DNA from: Ruminococcaceae bacterium UBA7101
GTDB lineage: Bacteria; Bacillota; Clostridia; Oscillospirales; Acutalibacteraceae
Direction: 5' to 3'
Assembly: GCA_002493325.1 (NCBI GenBank)
Contig: DKYL01000094.1
Span: 9,535 to 28,368, forward strand
Length of the DNA: 18,834 nt
The position numbers and the translations under genes are program-made. Position 1 is the stretch's first letter, and each line of letters opens with the position of its first letter. The notes beneath the pieces are model-generated. The model was not told the DNA's origin, made no database searches, and was given only the letters and a program-made list of their open reading frames with translations. Shown piece after piece: positions 8,017 to 14,644 of this stretch.

Positions 8017-8970
8017 TTATTCTTTAACAGAGCCTAAGATTGCGGCACCGATAACACCTGCGTCATTGCCAAGCTCTGCCTTAACAATTTTAGTCTGAAT
8101 TTTACTATGTATAGAATATCTTTCAGCCTGTACAAATCTGCGAAGAGGTTTCATAAGTGTTTCGCCCTCATTGCAGATACCGCCGCCGATACATATAATT
8201 TCAGGCTGGAGTGCATTGACAAGGTTAATAAGACCGCAGGCAACATACTTAATATACTGGTCAACCACCTTAATGCCTGCAATGTCACCCTTTCTCATTG
8301 CATCAAATGCAGTTCTGCCTGAAACCTTGCCCTCTGCCTCGGCAATCTGGTGCATATAGGAATCAGGATATTCCTCCATAGCCTTTTTTGTCTGTCTGAT
8401 AAGAGCAGTTGCAGATGCATACGCCTCCCAGCAGCCCTTACGTCCGCAGGAGCACTGCTCGCCGTCAACAACAATAACCATATGACCGCACTCGCCGCCT
8501 GCAAAGTTAACACCGTTAACAATCTTTCCGTCAACAATCACACCTGAACCAACGCCTGTGCCCAGCGTAACAGCAACAAAATCCTTTGCACCGTTGCCCA
8601 CACCTGCATATGCCTCACCAAGTGCTGCACAGTTTGCATCATTTTCAACAAAAACTCTGTCAATACCGAGTCTTTCTGTCAGCATCTGCTTTGCAGGAAC
8701 ATTATTGAAACCGAGATTGTTGGCAAATTCAATAATACCCTCGCCGTTAACCGTGCCGGGTGTGCCCATACCGACAGAATCAATATCTGCCATTGTCAGA
8801 CCTGCCTTCTCAACTGCCTCCTGTGATACCATAGCAATATCATCAAAAATCTCGTCAGCCGTTCTTGGTGCATTTGTTGGTGTTTTTGAGGTTGCAATAA
8901 TATTGTATTTATCATCAACAACTGATGCCACAATATTAGTTCCGCCTAAATCAATACCGATTGAATACAT
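8017..8970 (-). CDS. glcK: ROK-family glucokinase
   Basis: Cytoplasmic ATP-dependent sugar kinase of the ROK family, most likely phosphorylating glucose to glucose 6-phosphate. The 317 residues begin with the phosphate-binding loop GIDLGGTN (5-12). They contain VENDANCAA (108-116) with the catalytic Asp111, GTGVGSG (137-143), and the ROK zinc site formed by His163, Cys173, Cys175 and Cys180 (CSCGRKGC). There is no N-terminal helix-turn-helix, so it is a kinase and not a ROK repressor. A GGGGGAT ribosome site precedes the ATG. Being second in the hprK operon and upstream of pfkA suggests coordinated sugar use. Specificity for glucose rather than another hexose (such as N-acetylmannosamine) is inferred. 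Confidence 0.93.
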   Translation of the reverse strand: MYSIGIDLGGTNIVASVVDDKYNIIATSKTPTNAPRTADEIFDDIAMVSQEAVEKAGLTMADIDSVGMGTPGTVNGEGIIEFANNLGFNNVPAKQMLTERLGIDRVFVENDANCAALGEAYAGVGNGAKDFVAVTLGTGVGSGVIVDGKIVNGVNFAGGECGHMVIVVDGEQCSCGRKGCWEAYASATALIRQTKKAMEEYPDSYMHQIAEAEGKVSGRTAFDAMRKGDIAGIKVVDQYIKYVACGLINLVNALQPEIICIGGGICNEGETLMKPLRRFVQAERYSIHSKIQTKIVKAELGNDAGVIGAAILGSVKE

Positions 8971-8994
8971 AAATTTATCCCCCTGATTTTCATA

Positions 8995-9957
8995 TCAATT
9001 TTGCCAAATGTCAACTTCCCTGTCCTCAGGATTAATGTCCTCCATACCAAGGCTGAGCATTAAATCCTTTGCAGCGTTATATCCCATTTTCTTCTGTCTG
9101 TTATTCATAGCCGCTGTTTCAACAATTACAGCAAGATTTCGTCCCGGTGTAATGGGAACAGTCATTGCAGGAACTCTTACGCCCAGAATATTTGCATATT
9201 CATTGTCAAGCCCCAGTCTGTCATAAGCCTTTGTGGAATCCCATGCCTCAAGCTGAATAACCATATCTATTTTCTCACTGAGCTTAACTGCACCCATACC
9301 GAATATACGCCTTGCATCAATTATACCGATGCCGCGAAGCTCCACAAAATGACGTATATTGCTTGGCGAATTGCCCATTAGTGTTTTGTCACTGATTTTT
9401 CTGATTTCAACAGCGTCATCAGCAATCAGTCTGTGACCTCGCTTGATAAGCTCAATAGCTGCCTCGCTCTTGCCTGCTCCGCTTTCACCTGTAATCAGAA
9501 CACCCTCACCGTAAACCTCAACAAGCACACCGTGTCTTGTTATTCTCGGTGCAAGCTCCTTATTGAGATTCTCAATAAGTGCTGCCAGAAACGGCGAGGT
9601 TTCCTCCTCGGTTTTAAGAAGCGGAACCTCATATTCCCTGCAGGCATCAATAAAATACTCGGGTATTTCAAGACCTCTTGTAATAACGGCAGCCGCAGGC
9701 TTAAGACTGAGCCAGTAGCCAAGAGCTTTATTCCGCTCATCATCATTCATATTGAGCATAAAGCCAAGCTCTGTCCAGCCGAGTATCTGTATTCTGAGCG
9801 GATCAAAATAATCCGTATAGCCAGCCAGAACAATACCAGGTCTGTTTATTTCAGCCGTTTTTATTTTGATTTCACCGGCATCTTTCGGCAGATACACAAC
9901 CTCAAGATTGTGAAATTCAATGATTTTTTCAAGCGTAACAAAATACTCTGCAGCCAT
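8995..9957 (-). CDS. hprK: HPr kinase/phosphorylase
   Basis: Phosphorylates HPr on a serine, or removes that phosphate, according to metabolite levels; this is the sensor step of carbon catabolite repression in Firmicutes. The 320 residues have the N-terminal domain (1-130), RHGVLVEVYG (141-150), Walker A GESGAGKSE (157-165), LIADDAVE (177-184) and the HprK signature LRGIGIIDARRIFG (207-220). The frame is open to 10017, but the ATG at 9957 is preferred. It has GGAGG just upstream, gives the family length, and lies downstream of a promoter whose -35 box would otherwise fall inside the gene. It is the first gene of the long minus-strand operon, next to a glucokinase. Its substrate HPr is not encoded here. 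Confidence 0.96.
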   Translation of the reverse strand: MAAEYFVTLEKIIEFHNLEVVYLPKDAGEIKIKTAEINRPGIVLAGYTDYFDPLRIQILGWTELGFMLNMNDDERNKALGYWLSLKPAAAVITRGLEIPEYFIDACREYEVPLLKTEEETSPFLAALIENLNKELAPRITRHGVLVEVYGEGVLITGESGAGKSEAAIELIKRGHRLIADDAVEIRKISDKTLMGNSPSNIRHFVELRGIGIIDARRIFGMGAVKLSEKIDMVIQLEAWDSTKAYDRLGLDNEYANILGVRVPAMTVPITPGRNLAVIVETAAMNNRQKKMGYNAAKDLMLSLGMEDINPEDREVDIWQN

Positions 9958-9988
9958 AGCACTACCTCCAGTGAGTATATACGTAATT

Positions 9989-10017
9989 ATTATAAAATAT
10001 AATGATGTCTTAATCAA
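9989..10017 (-). promoter_or_regulatory. Sigma-A promoter of the hprK-pfkA operon
   Basis: On the minus strand TTGATT (10012-10017) is followed after 17 bases by a perfect TATAAT (9989-9994). Transcription should start near 9982, giving a leader of about 25 bases with GGAGG before the hprK ATG. The position fixes 9957 as the hprK start. Confidence 0.75.
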
Positions 10018-10066
10018 GTGATTTTTTTCAAATAATTAATTCTATATAAATATTTTTGCCCTGACA

Positions 10067-10095
10067 TTTACATATTTACACTTTTATGGTAGAAT
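10067..10095 (+). promoter_or_regulatory. Sigma-A promoter of the GT4 glycosyltransferase gene
   Basis: TTTACA (10067-10072) and TAGAAT (10090-10095) are separated by 17 bases, and both match consensus at five of six positions. The start site would be near 10102, about 26 bases before the TTG start codon. It is divergent from the hprK promoter; about 50 AT-rich bases separate the two -35 boxes. Confidence 0.65.
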
Positions 10096-10127
10096 TAATG
10101 TAAATATATTAAACAGAGGTTGAACAC

Positions 10128-11297
10128 TTGAACAAAAAATTAAAGGTCGGTATCGGCACAGATGCTTTCCCGCCTACAACCGACGGTATAAGCAACGTAG
10201 CCCAGAATTACGCTGCTGAAATCAACAAAAAGCTTGGTGAGGCTGTTATTATTACACCAAAAAATCCGAACCAGCTTGATTATAAATACAATTATGAAAT
10301 ATTCAGATATAAAAGCTGGTGGATACCTTCAAAGGAAGGATACAGCATCGGCTGGCCCTTTAAGGATGAGCTCCATCAGGCAATCATTAATATGAATTTT
10401 GACATTCTTCATTCACACGCTCCGCTTGCCACAAGCTATTATTTCAGAAGAGTTGTTGAAAAGAAAAAAATCCCTGTTGTTCTCACCTACCACACAAAAT
10501 ATGAGTATGATATTGACAGGCGTGTCCCCACAAAGCCTGCAAGGGATTTCGCATACAAATTCCTTTTGAACAATATAAATGCAGCCGACGAGGTATGGGT
10601 AACCAGCGAGGGAACTTCTGACAGCTTAAGAAAGCTTGGCTATCAGGGGGATTACATCGTTATGCCTAACGGCTGTGATTTGCCGATAACGAATGTGTCT
10701 GCCGATGACATTGCGGTTATAAAAAGAAAACACAATGTGCCGGAGGATGTTCCGATTTTTCTTTACTCAGGCAGAATGATCTGGTACAAGAATATAGAAT
10801 TGATTCTCGACGCCTGCTCAAAGCTCAAGCGTGACGGCAAAAAATTCAAGCTGATTATGCTCGGCTTTGGTGCTGATGAAACCGCAATCAAGCGTTACAT
10901 AAGAAAAAGCGGTCTGAAAAATGATGTTATCTGGACAGGTAAAATTTTAGACAGGCAGGAAATTCTGAGCTATTACGGCATTGCAGATATTCTGCTATTC
11001 CCTTCTGTATTTGACACAAACGGTCTTGTTGTGCGTGAGGCTGCTGCCTGTGCAACACCAAGCCTTTTAGTTCACGGAAGCTGTGCCGCAGAGGGAATTG
11101 ACGACGGCAAAACAGGCTTTTTGTGTATGGAGAGTGCGCATTCCGTGGCTGTTACACTTGCTAAAATAATGGATAACAAAGAGCTTCTCAGAAAAGTCGG
11201 AAAGCAGGCACAAAGCGATATATATATCAGCTGGGAGGACTCAGTACAAAAAGCATATAAGCGATATGAAAATTTAGTTGAAAACTTTAACAAATAG
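10128..11297 (+). CDS. GT4-family glycosyltransferase, possibly glycolipid-forming
   Basis: GT-B fold retaining glycosyltransferase of family GT4. The 389 residues have an N-terminal acceptor half with the glycine-rich start TDAFPPTTDGISN (11-23), the HSHAPL segment (95-100) and TYHTKYEYD (120-128). The C-terminal donor half has YSGRMIWYKN (213-222) and the nucleotide-sugar region ADILLFPSVFDTNGLVVREA (286-305). The usual E-x7-E donor motif reads D296-x7-E304. Similar clostridial proteins are annotated as 1,2-diacylglycerol glucosyltransferases, so membrane glycolipid synthesis is plausible but unproven. There is no membrane segment. It starts at a TTG with AGAGGT 7 bases before it, has its own promoter and terminator, and appears monocistronic. 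Confidence 0.88.
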   Translation: MNKKLKVGIGTDAFPPTTDGISNVAQNYAAEINKKLGEAVIITPKNPNQLDYKYNYEIFRYKSWWIPSKEGYSIGWPFKDELHQAIINMNFDILHSHAPLATSYYFRRVVEKKKIPVVLTYHTKYEYDIDRRVPTKPARDFAYKFLLNNINAADEVWVTSEGTSDSLRKLGYQGDYIVMPNGCDLPITNVSADDIAVIKRKHNVPEDVPIFLYSGRMIWYKNIELILDACSKLKRDGKKFKLIMLGFGADETAIKRYIRKSGLKNDVIWTGKILDRQEILSYYGIADILLFPSVFDTNGLVVREAAACATPSLLVHGSCAAEGIDDGKTGFLCMESAHSVAVTLAKIMDNKELLRKVGKQAQSDIYISWEDSVQKAYKRYENLVENFNK

Positions 11298-11304
11298 ACA
11301 AACA

Positions 11305-11336
11305 AGAAGGCTGTTCGGTTAACCGAACAGCCTTCT
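11305..11336 (+). terminator. Strong terminator after the glycosyltransferase gene, possibly bidirectional
   Basis: A perfect 14-bp GC-containing stem (11305-11318 with 11323-11336) with a TTAA loop is followed by CTTTT on the plus strand. It lies 7 bases past the stop codon, between two convergent genes. The minus-strand exit (TTGTTTGT) is T-rich enough that it could also stop transcripts from hisC and the membrane-protein gene. Confidence 0.88.
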
Positions 11337-11357
11337 CTTTTATATACTCTATAATGC

Positions 11358-11795
11358 TTAAAGCTTTTCATCCTCTCTGACAGTGAGCACACAGCCCACA
11401 TTAACAGCACTAAGCAGCACATAAACAACTGCAGCCGCTGCAATAGAGATTTTATCAATCATAACAGGGGCATTCACCGCATTGAATACAGCAACAAATA
11501 AAACCAGAATCGGCACAATCATAAATATCACCGCACAGTTTGACATAATTTCACCAAAGGTGCACTTGACATCTACAACAAGATAGGTGGTAACAATGCT
11601 TATCAAGGCTAAAACAATGGACACCGCCATAAAATTCAGCATTAAAATCTGGTCAACAGTCAAATCAACAGTTATCGGAATAATGGATGTAACATCACCG
11701 TTTGTAAGCAGCTTGACCTGTGTAATAATACCTGCTGCATAGCTGACAATATTGATAAGTGCTAAAAATATGATACTTATTTTATGCTTTGACAT
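11358..11795 (-). CDS. Small hypothetical membrane protein with four transmembrane helices
   Basis: I do not recognise a family. The 145 residues hold four hydrophobic segments, about 6-26, 51-75, 85-107 and 114-138. The tails are short: a basic N terminus (MSKHK) and an acidic C terminus (REDEKL). No catalytic or binding motif is visible. The ATG at 11795 lies inside the end of hisC, a 14-base overlap, and has GGGGG about 10 bases upstream, so the two genes are very likely co-transcribed and translationally coupled. The coding nature is supported by the overlap, the ribosome site, the regular helix pattern and the terminator just past its stop. Any link to the aminotransferase is inference. 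Confidence 0.75.
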   Translation of the reverse strand: MSKHKISIIFLALINIVSYAAGIITQVKLLTNGDVTSIIPITVDLTVDQILMLNFMAVSIVLALISIVTTYLVVDVKCTFGEIMSNCAVIFMIVPILVLFVAVFNAVNAPVMIDKISIAAAAVVYVLLSAVNVGCVLTVREDEKL

Positions 11796-12852
11796 AATCC
11801 ATATACCCCCTGATTTCTTTTAAAAGCACATCCATTTCATCGTCAGTGCCCACAGTAATTCTGACATAATTGTCAATTCGCGGGATAGCAAAGTAACGGA
11901 TGAACACCTTTTTTTCTTTCAGATATTCAAACATTTCCTTCATAGACAGCTTATCGTGCGTGACAAACAGAAAGTTTGCAGAGCTGTCAGGCAGGCTGAA
12001 GCCAAGTGCTCTGAGCTCCTCAGCCACACGCTGTCTTGTGTTCATTATCTTTCTGCAGGTATCCTTAAAGTATGCATCATCAAGAACACTTGCCCTGCCT
12101 ATTTCAATAGAAAGGCTGTCAACCGTATAGGAATTATATGAATTTTTAACAGCCTCCAGTACAGAAACAAGCCTTTCACTGCCTATGGCAAAGCCTATTC
12201 TGAGCCCTGCAAGGGAGCGTGATTTGGAAAATGTGCCTGTAACAAGCAGATTTTCATATTCACTGATAAGCGGAATACTGCTCACTCCGCCGAAATCCAC
12301 ATATGCCTCATCAATAATAACAACACTGTCACGGTTATATTCCATAATTTTTCTTACAAAATCAGGACCTTCACCGATTGAGGTAGGGGCATTCGGATTG
12401 GGAATCACAACACCGCCGTTTTTCTCTTTGTAATCCTCAGGGTTAATTCTGAAAGCGTCATCAACAGGATATATTTTAAAGGGAATACCGAAAAGCCTGC
12501 ACCATACAGGGTAAAAGCTGTAGGTTAAATCGGGATAAGCAATCGGCAAATCGCTGTTAAATAACGCCTGAAATGCGATTGCAATTACATCATCCGAGCC
12601 GTTGCCCACAAATACATTTTTCATATCCACATTATAATAATCAGCCAAAGCCGCTTTCAGCGGAGCTGAATTTGCATTCGGATATTTTTTCAGCTCAGCT
12701 ATATCAAAATTTTTCATAGCCTCAAGTGCCTTCGGTGACGGCGGATAAGGGTTTTCATTGGCATTGAGCTTAATAATATCCTTATCACTGCTCTGTTCAC
12801 CCGGAACATAAGGCTCAATATCTCTCAAATTTTCAGTCCATAATTTATCCAT
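11782..12852 (-). CDS. hisC: Histidinol-phosphate aminotransferase-type PLP enzyme (HisC family)
   Basis: Fold-type I PLP aminotransferase of the HisC family, expected to convert imidazole-acetol phosphate and glutamate to histidinol phosphate. With the ATG at 12852 it has 356 residues, normal for HisC. Visible features are NANENPYPPSP (30-40), GNGSDDVI (83-90), PNPNAPTS (151-158), IIDEAYVDF (179-187) and the PLP lysine Lys210 in TFSKSRSLAGLR, then RITVG near the C terminus. An upstream ATG at 12882 is in frame but lacks a ribosome site, while GAGG precedes 12852. No other his gene is nearby, so a related role (for example threonine-phosphate decarboxylase or an aromatic aminotransferase) cannot be excluded. 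It overlaps the next gene by 14 bases. Confidence 0.86.
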   Translation of the reverse strand: MDKLWTENLRDIEPYVPGEQSSDKDIIKLNANENPYPPSPKALEAMKNFDIAELKKYPNANSAPLKAALADYYNVDMKNVFVGNGSDDVIAIAFQALFNSDLPIAYPDLTYSFYPVWCRLFGIPFKIYPVDDAFRINPEDYKEKNGGVVIPNPNAPTSIGEGPDFVRKIMEYNRDSVVIIDEAYVDFGGVSSIPLISEYENLLVTGTFSKSRSLAGLRIGFAIGSERLVSVLEAVKNSYNSYTVDSLSIEIGRASVLDDAYFKDTCRKIMNTRQRVAEELRALGFSLPDSSANFLFVTHDKLSMKEMFEYLKEKKVFIRYFAIPRIDNYVRITVGTDDEMDVLLKEIRGYMDYVKA

Positions 12853-12872
12853 AAAAAATACCTCACAAGCGT

Positions 12873-12901
12873 ATTTTATCATACCATCATAAAAATAGCA
12901 A
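12873..12901 (-). promoter_or_regulatory. Possible sigma-A promoter of hisC
   Basis: On the minus strand TTGCTA (12896-12901) and TAAAAT (12873-12878) are 17 bases apart. The start site would lie only about 14 bases before the hisC ATG, leaving just enough room for the GAGG ribosome site. Three ACAGT/ACTGT boxes (12901-12905, 12915-12919, 12927-12931) sit directly upstream, one touching the -35 box. Confidence 0.4.
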
Positions 12902-12980
12902 CAGTCCGGTTAATACTGTCCGAATAACAGTACACAAAAAAAATACGGTGTTGTTTAAAGCACGCAGATATGATAGAATA

Positions 12981-13014
12981 TTAAATGCTGACAGGTAAAT
13001 CTGTCAGCATTTAA
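12981..13014 (-). terminator. Terminator after the anti-sigma factor gene
   Basis: A perfect 14-bp stem (12981-12994 with 13001-13014) has a 6-base loop and begins 6 bases past the stop of the minus-strand anti-sigma gene. The sequence after the stem is T-rich but not a clean T run, so strength is uncertain. Confidence 0.7.
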
Positions 13015-13020
13015 TAAGCT

Positions 13021-13656
13021 TTATTTTTTATGATGTCTGTATTGACCGTGTCTGCCGGCATTTGAAGTATTGTGATGCTTTTGACCCTGTGCATTTTCAG
13101 CAGAATGCTTTTCCCCCTTCTGCGCACACTCGGTTTCAATCCCTGCCATTGCCCTTATTTCGTTGGGAGAAAGATTTTTGATTTCATCAGCATCTAACGT
13201 CAAGCCTGCATCTGCCGCCTGACAGTATGCCCTGAACTGACCGCAGGTTAAGCCAAGTTTTTTTGCCTCAGCTACTGTTTCACTGCTGTTCACTTCAACA
13301 TTGTCCTCTGCCGAAAGCGCAAGAAGCCTTATTGCCTCATCACACTTTTTCATTTTTAAATCAGCCTCAACAGGCTCATTATAGCTTTCAACGCTTACAA
13401 CCCTGTCCAGACGGTTTATGCCAAGCTCAACATTGACTGAGCCGTCAACACTCACATAATCAACAGGCTTGAAGCAATATGCCCAGGCAGTCATTCCTGA
13501 GGTTGCAAGTATTACGGCAGCACAAGCAGCGGCAATTATATGCTTAACAGGGAAGCGTACTTTTTTATTTGCTTTTTCCAGTACAGCATTTAAGGTTTTT
13601 TCCTTTAATGCTTCATCTACCGTGATTTCCTCAAAAGCAGATTTAATTTTATTCAT
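13021..13656 (-). CDS. RsgI-like membrane anti-sigma factor with histidine-rich tail
   Basis: Probable anti-sigma factor for the ECF sigma factor encoded just upstream. The 211 residues have a charged cytoplasmic N terminus (1-37, including DEALKEKT), one transmembrane helix (about 38-60), and an extracytoplasmic part. The segment YVSVDGSVNVELGINRLDRV (67-86) resembles the conserved middle domain of RsgI proteins, which transmit an outside signal to their sigma factor. The C terminus (180-211) is rich in His, Gln, Asn and Lys, with His184, 194, 195, 203, 208 and 209, and could bind metal (inference). There is no carbohydrate-binding domain like those of cellulolytic RsgI proteins. The frame opens at 13728, but the ATG at 13656 overlaps the sigma stop by 8 bases with a GGCGGTGAT ribosome site, indicating coupled translation. 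Confidence 0.78.
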   Translation of the reverse strand: MNKIKSAFEEITVDEALKEKTLNAVLEKANKKVRFPVKHIIAAACAAVILATSGMTAWAYCFKPVDYVSVDGSVNVELGINRLDRVVSVESYNEPVEADLKMKKCDEAIRLLALSAEDNVEVNSSETVAEAKKLGLTCGQFRAYCQAADAGLTLDADEIKNLSPNEIRAMAGIETECAQKGEKHSAENAQGQKHHNTSNAGRHGQYRHHKK

Positions 13657-14131
13657 CAAAATCACCGCCCAGCTTATCTTTAAGTATTTTCCTTGCCCGT
13701 GCCAGTCTTGTATAAACCGTGTTTTCATTTATTCCGATTATGCCGGCTATTTCATCTGCCTTATAGCCTTCAAAATAATAGAGATAAACGATGTCCTTAT
13801 ACTTTTTCGGCAGCTTTAAAACCGCAATACGAACATATTCAAAATCTTCCTTTTCCTCGGCAGGTATCATACCTGCCGCTTCAAGGGGTACTGTGTTTTT
13901 TCTGAAATAATTTCTGCCAAAATCCTTACAGGCATTCATTGTTACACGGATTATCCATGCTTTTTCATTTTCCGCAGATTCAAATACTTTATCTGAAAGC
14001 GCATATTTTAAAAATACATTTTGAAAAACATCTTCGGTATCATAGCTGTTTTTCAAGTATAAATAACATATTCTTTTTACAGTATCTGAATATTTATCAA
14101 TAGCTGTTTTTAAATCAAACTCATTTCTCAC
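13649..14131 (-). CDS. ECF-type RNA polymerase sigma factor
   Basis: Alternative sigma factor with only regions 2 and 4, 160 residues from the GTG at 14131. Region 2 (about 10-78) includes DTEDVFQNVFLK (31-42) and EKAWIIRVTMNACKD (56-70). Region 4 (about 104-155) includes LPKKYKDIVYLYYFEGYKA and the helix-turn-helix GINENTVYTRLARARKIL (133-150). The GTG at 14131 has GGGGAT at normal distance; another in-frame GTG at 14146 has no ribosome site but is possible (5 extra residues). It sits between a secreted cysteine-rich protein gene and an RsgI-like anti-sigma gene it overlaps by 8 bases, the usual arrangement of a sigma/anti-sigma pair. The ECF-like promoter before the first gene suggests autoregulation. 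Confidence 0.92.
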   Translation of the reverse strand: MRNEFDLKTAIDKYSDTVKRICYLYLKNSYDTEDVFQNVFLKYALSDKVFESAENEKAWIIRVTMNACKDFGRNYFRKNTVPLEAAGMIPAEEKEDFEYVRIAVLKLPKKYKDIVYLYYFEGYKADEIAGIIGINENTVYTRLARARKILKDKLGGDFDE

Positions 14132-14152
14132 AAGGATAATCCCCACTGCTGA

Positions 14153-14551
14153 TTATTTGTTACGGCAATTGCCCGACCTTTCGCATCTGCCTGCACAATT
14201 TTCTCTCTTTGCACTGCCGCATCCATTACCGTTATTCCCATTGTGTTTTTCATTTCTTTTCTGTCTGTTTTCAGGATTCGGACAATCTGCCTTTTTTGTT
14301 GCTGCACAGCTTTCAGGGCAGTTATTCCGACTTGCCGCTGTACTTCTTACACATTCCGTATAATTGGTACATTCCGTTTTATCGGTGCACTCTGCATTCC
14401 GTCGGCACTCGGCACTGTTTCTGTATAAGCAGGTTGTACTGCACTGCGTTACCGAATCATCATTTTTGTCAGTCACGGCTGCATTTGCAGTAAATGAACC
14501 TATGCAAATAATTATAATCAAAACTGAAATAATTGACAATATTTTCTTCAT
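14153..14551 (-). CDS. Secreted cysteine-rich small protein, unknown function
   Basis: Not a family I recognise. The 132 residues start with a signal peptide: MKK, a hydrophobic core (4-20) and an ANA cleavage site at 22-24. The mature part is hydrophilic with 13 cysteines (37, 41, 49, 55, 61, 67, 78, 82, 90, 111, 119, 123, 129). Four fall at an exact 6-residue spacing (49-67, pattern xx[A/T]EC), and C-x3-C pairs occur at 37/41, 78/82 and 119/123. It is rich in Asn, Arg, Lys and Thr. Metal binding or disulfide cross-linking at the surface is a reasonable guess, nothing more. The ATG at 14551 has AAAGGCGG upstream; a longer frame from 14644 would hide the signal peptide. First gene of the sigma/anti-sigma operon. 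Confidence 0.72.
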   Translation of the reverse strand: MKKILSIISVLIIIICIGSFTANAAVTDKNDDSVTQCSTTCLYRNSAECRRNAECTDKTECTNYTECVRSTAASRNNCPESCAATKKADCPNPENRQKRNEKHNGNNGNGCGSAKRENCAGRCERSGNCRNK

Positions 14552-14586
14552 AAATATTCCGCCTTTCTCTGCGCTTTCATATATAA

Positions 14587-14613
14587 TACGATTGTAAATA
14601 CTAAAATCTTTCA
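14587..14613 (-). promoter_or_regulatory. ECF-type promoter of the cysteine-rich protein/sigma/anti-sigma operon
   Basis: On the minus strand TGAAAG (14608-14613) is followed after 17 bases by CGTA (14587-14590). This closely resembles the TGAAAC...CGTA pattern recognised by Bacillus SigW-like ECF factors. A sigma-A reading (TATTAT at 14583-14588) has no acceptable -35 box. The start site would be near 14580, about 30 bases before the ATG. It fits autoregulation by the operon's own sigma factor, which is inference. A TATAAT on the opposite strand (14582-14587) could serve rmuC. Confidence 0.5.
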
Positions 14614-14644
14614 TTTTTTTAATTATTTTTTCAGGAGTGATCAT

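Noticed and set aside
8558..8986. 142-codon plus-strand frame opposite the glucokinase gene
   Set aside because: Antisense shadow of a well conserved ROK gene; no known domain and no ribosome site.
9958..10017. 20-residue N-terminal extension of HprK starting at 10017
   Set aside because: It overlaps the promoter, lacks a ribosome binding site and exceeds the family length; the ATG at 9957 has GGAGG upstream.
11072..11458. 128-codon minus-strand frame running from the membrane-protein region into the glycosyltransferase gene
   Set aside because: It crosses the terminator hairpin and two real genes and has no recognisable domain or ribosome site.
12853..13020. T-box or riboswitch leader for hisC
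   Set aside because: No T-box sequence or antiterminator is visible, and the only hairpin belongs to the end of the upstream gene.
13657..13728. Extended N terminus for the anti-sigma factor
   Set aside because: It would overlap the sigma gene by 80 bases; the ATG at 13656 has a ribosome site and the usual 8-base stop/start overlap.
14340..14420. Short direct repeats as a CRISPR-like array
   Set aside because: The repeats are 9-12 bases in phase with codons for the Cys hexads; no spacer structure and no cas genes.
14552..14644. Extended N terminus for the Cys-rich protein
   Set aside because: It would bury the signal peptide and run over the promoter; the ATG at 14551 has AAAGGCGG upstream.
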